Positions 14,696-22,201 of a stretch of DNA of 36,495 nt are shown piece after piece (the first letter of the stretch is position 1; each line of letters starts with the position of its first letter). The position numbers and the translations under genes are program-made. The notes beneath the pieces are model-generated. The model had not been told where the DNA came from. It did not search any database and saw only the letters and a list, made by a program, of their open reading frames with translations. The DNA comes from CAZPZR01 sp964591105. GTDB lineage: Bacteria; Bacillota; Clostridia; Lachnospirales; Lachnospiraceae. Location: positions 1 to 36,495 of the forward strand of contig CAZPZR010000012.1 of the NCBI GenBank assembly GCA_964591105.1, given 5' to 3'.

Positions 14696-16015
14696 TTATG
14701 TAAATAATTTCCACATCAAATATCCCGCAACAACACCTGTGATTGCTTCTGTAACTGGAAAAGACAGCCACACGCCTGTCATTCCAAGCAAAGCGGATAG
14801 CGCAAATACCACAGGAATAATTACCACGAATCCACGCATGATTGAGAGTGTGAATGCAGGGATTGGACGGTTCACAGCGCCAAATAAGGACGCGCTGATG
14901 ATGTTCATTCCTACAAATATAAATGCAGTGAAATAAAGGTAAATTCCGGTTTTAGCAATCTGGAACAATTCCGGATTTCCAGTATCGTTAAATGCCTGAA
15001 TCAATGGAACGTGTCCGAAAGAGACAATCAAGTAAATTCCGATAGCCAAAGCAGTGGAAAGCGTCATTGCATAACGAAAATAGGTGCGGATAGTCGATGT
15101 ATCACCTGCACCATAAGCGTGACTGACGATCGGTTGGACGCCCTGCGCAATTCCTGTGAAGATGGAAGTGACAACAAGGGAAAGATTAGCGATAATTCCG
15201 TAGGCTGCAACACCAACATTTCCAGAAAGTTTTAATATAATCAGATTGAATACAATCATAACAATTCCGGAGGCAAGTTCTGTGATTAAAGAAGAAACTC
15301 CAAGACTGCAGATATTGATACATGCTGCTGCAGATGGAGCGACTTTCACAGGATGCACACACGTCCAGTCTCGAGTCTTTGTCTTCTTGCGAACGATGAA
15401 ATGTCGAGATGAGGTGAGAAGCCCCACAATTGGTGCGAATCCTGTCGCAACAACAGCGCCCAGAATTCCCATTTGGCATGGGAAAATGAACAAATAATCC
15501 AAAACAATATTTATAAAACTCCCTAAACTAGTTGCTAACATAGAAAGTGCAGGATTTCCGTCATTTCTAACGAAGCAAATGACGATATTGTTGCAAATGA
15601 ATGCAGGAGAGAAGAATAACATGATTTTAATATAAGTATATGTCATGTCAAATACCGTTGCGTCTGCCCCCAAAAGTAGTGTGAGTTTTTCTACAAATAA
15701 GAATCCGATCAATAAAAATACACAGGATAATACAACACCGAGATATAGTGTTTGGGTAAATGCTTTATTTGCTTCCATGTGCTTCTTTTCGGCCTTGAGT
15801 ATGGAGTATTTGGTGCTTCCTCCGACTCCAATCATCAGACCAGAACCGTTGATGAAACTGTAGATTGGAATTGCTAGATTTAATGCAGTTAATCCGTCGG
15901 GACCAATTCCATTTGCCACAAAAAAAGTGTCAGCAAGAATATAGCAAGACAGCGCAATCATCCCCATAATGTTGAGCGATACATATTTTGCAAAAATTTT
16001 TTTACTTTGTTTCAT
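14696..16015 (-). CDS. MATE family multidrug/cation efflux transporter
   Basis: 439 residues with 12 hydrophobic segments in two halves, the layout of Na+- or H+-driven MATE antiporters. The first half has GMIALSCYILADTFFVANGIGPDGLTALNLAIP and a glycine-rich GSGLMIGVGGSTKYS; the second has VGVAAYGIIANLSLVVTSIFTGIAQGVQPIVSHAYGAGD, both typical. I chose ATG 16015 because GGAGG lies just upstream (inside the longer reading from 16027). The 3' end reads GYLMWKLFT; a decayed copy of this end lies at 11195-11224. A strong dyad in its leader suggests ligand-responsive control. Substrate unknown. Confidence 0.93.
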   Translation of the reverse strand: MKQSKKIFAKYVSLNIMGMIALSCYILADTFFVANGIGPDGLTALNLAIPIYSFINGSGLMIGVGGSTKYSILKAEKKHMEANKAFTQTLYLGVVLSCVFLLIGFLFVEKLTLLLGADATVFDMTYTYIKIMLFFSPAFICNNIVICFVRNDGNPALSMLATSLGSFINIVLDYLFIFPCQMGILGAVVATGFAPIVGLLTSSRHFIVRKKTKTRDWTCVHPVKVAPSAAACINICSLGVSSLITELASGIVMIVFNLIILKLSGNVGVAAYGIIANLSLVVTSIFTGIAQGVQPIVSHAYGAGDTSTIRTYFRYAMTLSTALAIGIYLIVSFGHVPLIQAFNDTGNPELFQIAKTGIYLYFTAFIFVGMNIISASLFGAVNRPIPAFTLSIMRGFVVIIPVVFALSALLGMTGVWLSFPVTEAITGVVAGYLMWKLFT

Positions 16016-16038
16016 AAATACCTCCAAAAAAATAACGC

Positions 16039-16076
16039 TTGAACTGTACCTTCAAAGACCTAATGGTACAGCGCAA
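16039..16076 (-). promoter_or_regulatory. Dyad operator candidate upstream of MATE gene
   Basis: TTGAACTGTACC, 14 bases, GGTACAGCGCAA: 12-base arms with only two unpaired positions, 24 bases ahead of the MATE start. Such dyads are frequent binding sites of MerR- or MarR-type regulators of efflux genes; no such regulator gene is adjacent. Confidence 0.5.
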
Positions 16077-16233
16077 ACGCTCTCAAAACCTACCCGGTGG
16101 CAGGAATATATCAATATGGGGAGATTGTAACACAGTTTGGAGGCGGAGTAAAGAGGGGAAATACTTTTCCACTTTACTACAGGGGAGTTTAATGCTAGAA
16201 TAAGGGATAAGTTAGCGAAATGGAGGTATTCTG

Positions 16234-17319
16234 GTGTTATCAAATCAGATGTTACATAAAACAGTACAGGACATGAAGCGTATATCAGGGCTTGAATGTG
16301 CGATTTGGGACATGCGTGGGATTTGTCTTGTAATGACGAGTGAAAAGATGCTTGGATATGAGAAGCAAATGCTGGAATTTCGAAGTGAAATTGAGGAGCA
16401 TGCGCAGAAGATGCTGGAGGGTTGTGGATTTTTTCTTGTGGAAGATGAAGATGAGCCGACATACATTTTAGGGCTTGTGGGTGAATCACCGGCGATGCAG
16501 GCGATTGGAGAACTTGGAGCAAGCCAATTGACCAATTTGCTCTTTGCATACAAAGATAAGATGGACCGCAACCGATTTGTACAGAATCTGTTGATGGACA
16601 ATCTTTTATTGGTAGATGTCTATAATCAGGCGAAGAAAATGAAAATTCCGGCAGAGATGCGCCGAACGGTATTCTTGATTGAGCCAAAGTATGAAGGAGA
16701 CAATCTGATTTTAGAGACATTGAAGGGATTGTATGCGACAGGAACGAAGGATTTTGTTACAGCTGTAGATGAGAAGAATGTGATTTTGCTTAAAGGCTTG
16801 GACAAAACAGATTCCTATGAAAATCTGGAAAAAATCGCGCATACGATTTCAGATACGCTCAGCATGGAAGCAATGGTCAGTGTCCGCGTGTCTTACGGAA
16901 CAATCATTGAAGAACTGAAGGATGCATCCAAGTCATACAAGGAAGCGAAGATGGCGCTGGAAGTTGGGCGTGTGTTTTACCCAGAAAAGAAGATTCTCGC
17001 GTACAACGAACTTGGAATTGGTCGTTTGATTCATCAGCTGCCGATTTCCCTGTGTGAAATGTTCCTGAAGGAAGTCTTTGAAGGCGATGTGGCAGAACTC
17101 TTTGATGAAGAAGAACTGACAACGGTACTCGGTTTCTTTGAGAACAACCTGAATATTTCGGAAACAGCGAGAAAATTATATATCCATCGAAATACACTGA
17201 TGTATCGCTTGGAAAAGATTCAGAAAAAGACAGGGTTAGATGTCCGCAAATTCGACGATGCACTGACATTTAAAATAGCAATGATGGTAGCAGACCATAT
17301 GAAATATATGAAGGTTTAA
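16234..17319 (+). CDS. CdaR/PucR-family transcriptional regulator
   Basis: 361 residues. The N-terminal part (about 1-130, HKTVQDMKRISGLECAIWD and onward) resembles the putative sugar-diacid recognition domain of CdaR. The C-terminal part has the PucR helix-turn-helix: TTVLGFFENNLNISETARKL followed by YIHRNTLMYRLEKIQKKTGLD. A GGDEF-like middle region with SVRVSYGTIIEELKDASKSYKEAKMALEVG is also typical. It should be a DNA-binding activator responding to a small carboxylic acid. GTG start with GGAGG 6 bases upstream. It lies 12 bases before the aconitase-family gene and is probably co-transcribed with it, so that enzyme or its substrate is the likely target. Confidence 0.88.
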   Translation: MLSNQMLHKTVQDMKRISGLECAIWDMRGICLVMTSEKMLGYEKQMLEFRSEIEEHAQKMLEGCGFFLVEDEDEPTYILGLVGESPAMQAIGELGASQLTNLLFAYKDKMDRNRFVQNLLMDNLLLVDVYNQAKKMKIPAEMRRTVFLIEPKYEGDNLILETLKGLYATGTKDFVTAVDEKNVILLKGLDKTDSYENLEKIAHTISDTLSMEAMVSVRVSYGTIIEELKDASKSYKEAKMALEVGRVFYPEKKILAYNELGIGRLIHQLPISLCEMFLKEVFEGDVAELFDEEELTTVLGFFENNLNISETARKLYIHRNTLMYRLEKIQKKTGLDVRKFDDALTFKIAMMVADHMKYMKV

Positions 17320-17331
17320 GGAGGAAGCAAC

Positions 17332-19611
17332 ATGGTGAAATTATATGAAAAAGGTGTTTATTTGCTGAATGGTACAGAAATTGTTACCGATCCACAGGAA
17401 GTAAAGGCGAAAACAGGGCAGGATGTATGCGCAAAAGAAGCTTCGAAAAATACAATGGCGTATGGGATTCTCGCAGACCATAACACATCTGGCAATATGG
17501 AACGCTTGCAGATAAAATTTGATAAATTAACTTCTCATGATATTACATTTGTAGGAATCATTCAGACAGCAAGAGCATCAGGACTTGAAAAATTCCCAAT
17601 TCCATACGTGTTGACAAACTGTCATAACTCACTTTGTGCGGTTGGTGGAACAATCAACGAAGATGACCATATGTTTGGACTAACATGTGCAAAAAAATAT
17701 GGCGGTGTGTATGTACCACCTCATCAGGCAGTTATTCACCAGTTTGCTCGTGAGATGTTAGCAGGCGGCGGTAAGATGATTCTTGGTTCTGACAGCCATA
17801 CTCGTTATGGTGCACTTGGAACAATGGCAATGGGCGAAGGTGGACCAGAACTTGTAAAACAGCTGTTGAGCAAAACATACGATATTAAGATGCCTGGAGT
17901 AATCGCAATTTATCTGGATGGCGAACCAATGAAAGGTGTAGGTCCTCAGGACGTGGCTCTGGCAATTATCGGTGCAACATTTAAAAATGGTTACGTGAAC
18001 AATAAAGTAATGGAATTCGTGGGACCAGGGGTAGAAAAACTGAGTGCAGATTTCCGTATTGGTATCGACGTAATGACAACTGAGACAACATGTCTTTCTT
18101 CTATCTGGAAAACAGATGAAAAAATCAAAGAATTCTACGACATCCATGGACGCGTAGAAGAATATAAAGAATTAAATCCAGGAGCAGTTACATACTACGA
18201 TGGATGCGTTTACGTAAACTTGAGTGAAATTAAGCCAATGATTGCAATGCCATTCCACCCATCAAATGTGTACACAATCGATGATGTAAATGCAAACTTA
18301 AAAGATGTGCTTCATGACGTTGAACAGAAAGCGCTTGTAAGTCTGGACGGTGCTGTGGATTATTCCCTTCAGAGCAAGATTCGCGATGGAAAATTATATG
18401 TGGATCAGGGAATTATTGCAGGTTGTGCAGGTGGTGGATTTGAAAATATTTGTGCAGCGGCTGACATTATTCGTGGAAAATATATTGGAGCAGATGAATT
18501 TACATTTAGTGTATATCCAGCAAGTACACCAATTTATATGGAATTAATTCGAAATGGCGCGGCAGCAGATCTCCTGGCATCAGGAGCAATCGTGAAAACT
18601 GCATTCTGTGGACCTTGCTTTGGTGCAGGAGATACACCTGCAAATAATGCATTCTCTATTCGCCATTCAACACGTAACTTCCCGAACCGTGAAGGTTCAA
18701 AACTGCAGAGCGGCCAGATTTCATCAGTAGCACTGATGGATGCACGTTCTATTGCAGCAACAGCAGCGAATAAGGGATACTTGACACCTGCGACAGCAAT
18801 GGATGTAGAATACAAAGGACCAAAATATCATTTTGATAAAAATATTTACGCAAACCGCGTATTTGACAGTAAAGGGGTTGCAGATCCAACAGTAGAAATT
18901 CAGTTTGGACCAAATATCAAAGACTGGCCAGCAATGCCAGCTTTAGCAGAAAACCTTGTATTAAAAGTAGTATCAGAAATTCATGATCCAGTAACAACGA
19001 CAGATGAATTGATTCCATCTGGTGAGACATCATCTTATCGTTCTAATCCATTGGGTCTTGCAGAATTTGCACTTTCAAGAAAAGATCCTGCATATGTAGG
19101 TCGTGCAAAAGAAGTGCAGAAGGCAGAAAAAGCCATTGAAGCAGGACAGTGTCCATTGGAAGTACTGGAAGAATTGAAACCTGTGATGGAAAAGATTCAG
19201 GAAAAATATCCAGAAGTAGGAAAAGGAAATCTTGGAATTGGAAGTACAATCTTCGCAGTAAAACCAGGAGATGGCTCTGCCCGTGAACAGGCGGCAAGCT
19301 GTCAGAAAGTATTAGGTGGCTGGGCGAACATTGCAAATGAATATGCAACAAAGAGATATCGTTCAAACCTCATTAACTGGGGAATGCTTCCATTCATTAC
19401 AGAAGAAGATCACGAAAGCTTAAGCTTCAAAAATGGAGATTACATTTTTGTACCAGACATTCGAAAAGCAGTAGAAGAAAAAGCAGCTGAAATTAAAGCT
19501 TATGTTGTAGGAGAAGAACTGAAAGAAATTACTTTCAAACTTGGTGATCTGACAGATGCAGAACGCGAAATCATCCTGAAAGGGTGCTTGATCAACTATT
19601 ATAGAGGATAA
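17332..19611 (+). CDS. Aconitase-family hydratase (YbhJ-like)
   Basis: 759 residues, full-length aconitase fold. Iron-sulfur ligands are in place: Cys365 (GCAGGG) and Cys426/Cys429 (CGPC), nearly the spacing of aconitase. Active-site motifs are GSDSHTRYGALGTMAMGEG near 149, NRNFPNREGS near 446, and in the C-terminal swivel domain GDGSAREQAA near 645. It should bind a 4Fe-4S cluster and (de)hydrate a hydroxy-carboxylic acid. The family (E. coli YbhJ) has no settled substrate; citrate/isocitrate is possible but the paired CdaR-type regulator argues for another acid. GGAGG lies 7 bases before ATG. Ends in a very strong terminator. Confidence 0.9.
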   Translation: MVKLYEKGVYLLNGTEIVTDPQEVKAKTGQDVCAKEASKNTMAYGILADHNTSGNMERLQIKFDKLTSHDITFVGIIQTARASGLEKFPIPYVLTNCHNSLCAVGGTINEDDHMFGLTCAKKYGGVYVPPHQAVIHQFAREMLAGGGKMILGSDSHTRYGALGTMAMGEGGPELVKQLLSKTYDIKMPGVIAIYLDGEPMKGVGPQDVALAIIGATFKNGYVNNKVMEFVGPGVEKLSADFRIGIDVMTTETTCLSSIWKTDEKIKEFYDIHGRVEEYKELNPGAVTYYDGCVYVNLSEIKPMIAMPFHPSNVYTIDDVNANLKDVLHDVEQKALVSLDGAVDYSLQSKIRDGKLYVDQGIIAGCAGGGFENICAAADIIRGKYIGADEFTFSVYPASTPIYMELIRNGAAADLLASGAIVKTAFCGPCFGAGDTPANNAFSIRHSTRNFPNREGSKLQSGQISSVALMDARSIAATAANKGYLTPATAMDVEYKGPKYHFDKNIYANRVFDSKGVADPTVEIQFGPNIKDWPAMPALAENLVLKVVSEIHDPVTTTDELIPSGETSSYRSNPLGLAEFALSRKDPAYVGRAKEVQKAEKAIEAGQCPLEVLEELKPVMEKIQEKYPEVGKGNLGIGSTIFAVKPGDGSAREQAASCQKVLGGWANIANEYATKRYRSNLINWGMLPFITEEDHESLSFKNGDYIFVPDIRKAVEEKAAEIKAYVVGEELKEITFKLGDLTDAEREIILKGCLINYYRG

Positions 19612-19616
19612 GTAAG

Positions 19617-19648
19617 AGAGGGACATGGAAAATTTTCCATGTCCCTCT
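19617..19648. terminator. Terminator after hydratase, 16-bp perfect palindrome
   Basis: AGAGGGACATGGAAAA directly followed by its complement TTTTCCATGTCCCTCT. The four central A-T pairs will form the loop. Confidence 0.85.
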
Positions 19649-19726
19649 TGCAACACTTTGGCTCTTTAGATACTCTAATATACAAAGACATGTATAGGTG
19701 CTAAAATATTGGAAAAGGAGGAGCTT

Positions 19727-21526
19727 ATGAATCAAAAAGAGCAGATAGAAGCAGAGAATCGTAAAAAGCAAAGAAGAAGACGTTATTACTGGATGAGCGC
19801 GGTAGCATTTGTAGTGCTTGCGATAGGAATCCTGGGCATCGGAAAATTGAAAAATACGGAACAGATGGCTTTGGAAAACACGGAACAAACAGAAGAAATA
19901 GATACGATTCCAACAGCGAAAGACTACGATGAAATTTATACATATGTGAAAAACGTGTATGAAGAGCAGGATTGGGGAATCGACATTCCGCTATTTGGCG
20001 CACGAGTAGCAAAGGAAGAAAGTGCAGATTCGGTTGGAAATCGTGGAATACAGCAGTCACAGGATTATTCAACAACGAATGTCCGTCAGGAAGGAGTTGA
20101 TGAGGCTGATACTGCAAAAACGGATGGCAGATATTTGTATGTATTAAAAGATAACAACCGCACCGTTTCCGTTGTGGACACGAAAAACAACATGGAGATA
20201 GTTTCGAATATAGATGTTGGGAAAGAGGATTTTATTTATGAGTTCTATGTACTTGCAGACAGCCATCAGCTTGTGATTCTCTATGCGAAGGGAAACGATG
20301 TGAGTTCTGAGTTCGATGACGATGCCATTTATATGGGAAATAGTGACCAGATATGTGTACTTACCTACGATGTCAGCGACGTAAAGCAACCGAAAAAAAT
20401 GGGTGAGCTTACACAAAGTGGGAATTATACTTCTTCCAGAATATCCGAAGGTTATTTGTATTTGTTTAGCAGTTACAATGTAAATACAGATTTTCGGGAA
20501 GATGATCCAGACAGCTTTGTTCCATATGTTGGTGCCAGAAAGATAGCTGCATCGGATGTGTATTTGCCAGAAATGAATCGCGGATGCATGTACGAAATTG
20601 TTACATCCATTTCTCTGGAAGAACCTGAGAAAATTGTGGATAGCAAAGCGATTTTCACCGAAGGCGGTGAGCTGTATGTCAGCAATGAAAACATTTATTA
20701 TTACGAAACAAATTGGGGAGAAGGTAACGAGACTGAAACAACAACGATTCGAAAGATTTCTTACGAGAAAGGAAAGGTGAACGCGGTTGCACGTTGCAAA
20801 CTGAATGGATATTTGGAAGATTCTTTCAGCATCGATGAGTATGAGGGATATCTACGAATGGTTATGACAGTTGGCGAGACGAATTCGGTCTATGTGATGG
20901 ATGAAAAGTTGAAAATGACTGGGAAAATCGAAGGGCTTGCGAAAGACGAACGCATTTACTCAGCAAGATTTTTCGGAGAGACTGGATATTTTGTAACGTT
21001 CCGAGAGACAGATCCTCTGTTTACCGTAGACTTGTCAAATCCAAAAGATCCAAAAATCATCGGGGAATTAAAGATTCCAGGATTCTCAGAGTATCTGCAT
21101 TTTTACGGAGAAAACCATTTGCTGGGAATTGGCATGAATGTGGATGAAGAAGGAATCACAACAGACGGAATGAAACTTACGATGTTTGATATCAGCGACA
21201 AAACAAATGTCAAAGAAGAAGCAACATATCTGATGGAAAATGTATACAGTGCGGATGTGACTTATGACTATAAAGCAGGTCTGATAAATGCAGAAAGGAA
21301 TATCATTGGCTTTGCCGCATATCCAGAAGGCTGTCAGAACTATTACTTATTCCATTTTGACAAAGAGAAAGGTTTTGTCTGCGATATGGAGGAGGAAATT
21401 AACGGAAATGCCAGTCGCTCTGCGAGAGGATTGTATATAGGAGATACTCTTTACGTAATTCAGGGAAATGTGATAGAATCGTATGATCTGGTGACTTACG
21501 AAAAGAGTGGAGAGCTTATTTTGTAA
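19727..21526 (+). CDS. Membrane-anchored beta-propeller domain protein
   Basis: About 599 residues. A basic N-terminus (KKQRRRRYYW) and one membrane helix (MSAVAFVVLAIGILGIGKL) anchor it with the large domain outside. After a short acidic linker comes YSTTNVRQEGVDEADTAKTDGRYLYVL, the signature entry of the secreted C-terminal beta-propeller family (Beta_propel, COG4880-like), followed by repeated beta units with VVDT, LTYDVSD, SNPKDPKIIGELKIPGFSEYLH and FDISD. These proteins have no proven biochemical role; some neighbour protease or copper-related genes elsewhere, none of which is seen here. AAGGAGG 5 bases before ATG 19727 decides the start over 19709. Confidence 0.88.
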   Translation: MNQKEQIEAENRKKQRRRRYYWMSAVAFVVLAIGILGIGKLKNTEQMALENTEQTEEIDTIPTAKDYDEIYTYVKNVYEEQDWGIDIPLFGARVAKEESADSVGNRGIQQSQDYSTTNVRQEGVDEADTAKTDGRYLYVLKDNNRTVSVVDTKNNMEIVSNIDVGKEDFIYEFYVLADSHQLVILYAKGNDVSSEFDDDAIYMGNSDQICVLTYDVSDVKQPKKMGELTQSGNYTSSRISEGYLYLFSSYNVNTDFREDDPDSFVPYVGARKIAASDVYLPEMNRGCMYEIVTSISLEEPEKIVDSKAIFTEGGELYVSNENIYYYETNWGEGNETETTTIRKISYEKGKVNAVARCKLNGYLEDSFSIDEYEGYLRMVMTVGETNSVYVMDEKLKMTGKIEGLAKDERIYSARFFGETGYFVTFRETDPLFTVDLSNPKDPKIIGELKIPGFSEYLHFYGENHLLGIGMNVDEEGITTDGMKLTMFDISDKTNVKEEATYLMENVYSADVTYDYKAGLINAERNIIGFAAYPEGCQNYYLFHFDKEKGFVCDMEEEINGNASRSARGLYIGDTLYVIQGNVIESYDLVTYEKSGELIL

Positions 21527-21629
21527 TTGACTACTGTTGTTGAATTTAAATGAAAAATCAAATAAATCAGACAATTAATACAATTCAAAATAAAGATTTT
21601 AAAAACAAAATAAAAATAAGATAAAAGTG

Positions 21630-21658
21630 TTGACAAATAGAAGCCTCGGTGATATGAT
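21630..21658 (+). promoter_or_regulatory. Near-consensus sigma-A promoter of orphan transcript
   Basis: TTGACA, 17 bases, TATGAT. Transcription would start near 21665, 40 bases before a small ORF. Confidence 0.75.
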
Positions 21659-21704
21659 TTAATCAATCCAAACAAAGGAAATTTAAAAAAGGAGGGCTCC
21701 TCCA

Positions 21705-21791
21705 ATGGACACATTAAATTCAGAAAAAATTCAATATGTTAGTGATACGGCAAATAGTTGTTCCAAGAGAATGAGCCTTGAATGTAGATAA
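21705..21791 (+). CDS. Small ORF (28 aa) with sequestered ribosome binding site
   Basis: Starts MDTLNSEKIQYVSDTANS and ends SLECR before TAA. AAGGAGG precedes the ATG, but its GGAGG (21691-21695) is immediately followed by GCT and CCTCC (21699-21703), giving a 5-bp G-C stem that hides the ribosome site. Translation would need this hairpin opened. No homolog recognised; charged-polar with two cysteines, no membrane segment. Confidence 0.35.
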   Translation: MDTLNSEKIQYVSDTANSCSKRMSLECR

Positions 21792-22045
21792 AAGGTCCGG
21801 TAAGGTAAAACGAATGAAACGAGCAAATCGGGGAAGAAAAAACTGGATTGGGAAAGATGATTCACATTTGCAAACATATTGAAGAACAGTATCACCTATG
21901 AATCAATGAAGTTAGAAAATGTGTAAAGAAACATTACTGAATGAGTCATAATCGAATTTGAGAAGGAGATAGGCTTTCGGAACAATGAATCAATAGAGAA
22001 CCTCCGATATATAAATAAAGCAACTGAAATTGAATAAAATAAAAC

Positions 22046-22082
22046 ATCAGCTATCGCAAGATTCGTGGTAGCTGATTTTTTA
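22046..22082 (+). terminator. Terminator of orphan transcript
   Basis: ATCAGCTA / TAGCTGAT stem with a 15-base loop followed by TTTTTTA. Confidence 0.75.
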
Positions 22083-22116
22083 TGCAAGAATATTTTAACA
22101 ATTCTCCTGCTACGTT

Positions 22117-22145
22117 TTGACAAGGGTATTACGATATGATAAACT
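22117..22145 (+). promoter_or_regulatory. Promoter of the TPR-AAA gene
   Basis: TTGACA, 17 bases, TAAACT, ending 56 bases before the gene start. Confidence 0.55.
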
Positions 22146-22201
22146 GATATAGATAAAATGCTAAAAATATATCTAAATTTATAGATTTTGAGGTGAGTGT
22201 T

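Larger units (their letters stand above)
21665..22082 (+). ncRNA. Candidate orphan RNA of about 420 nt
   Basis: Bounded by a near-consensus promoter and a terminator with no gene longer than 28 codons between. I tried signal recognition particle, RNase P, tmRNA and 6S RNA signatures by eye and recognise none convincingly. It could be a structured RNA, a leader-peptide transcript, or a decayed gene. Internal complementarity includes GGAGG/CCTCC around the first ATG and TCGGA/TCCGA near 21976-22010. Confidence 0.45.
21527..22201 (+). other. 675-base stretch with its own transcription unit but no long gene
   Basis: First 100 bases are A-rich with nothing recognisable. Then a near-consensus promoter (21630-21658), a 28-codon ORF whose ribosome site is in a hairpin (21691-21791), about 250 bases with no long ORF, a terminator (22046-22082), and the promoter of the next gene (22117-22145). 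A 10-base direct repeat ATGAATCAAT occurs near 21897 and 21984. Confidence 0.75.

Noticed and set aside
21785..21830. GGTCCGGTAAGG resembles part of the signal recognition particle RNA core
   Set aside because: The match is about 10 bases; the GGAA-type loop and the following AGCAGCC are not there, and no long closing helix is seen.
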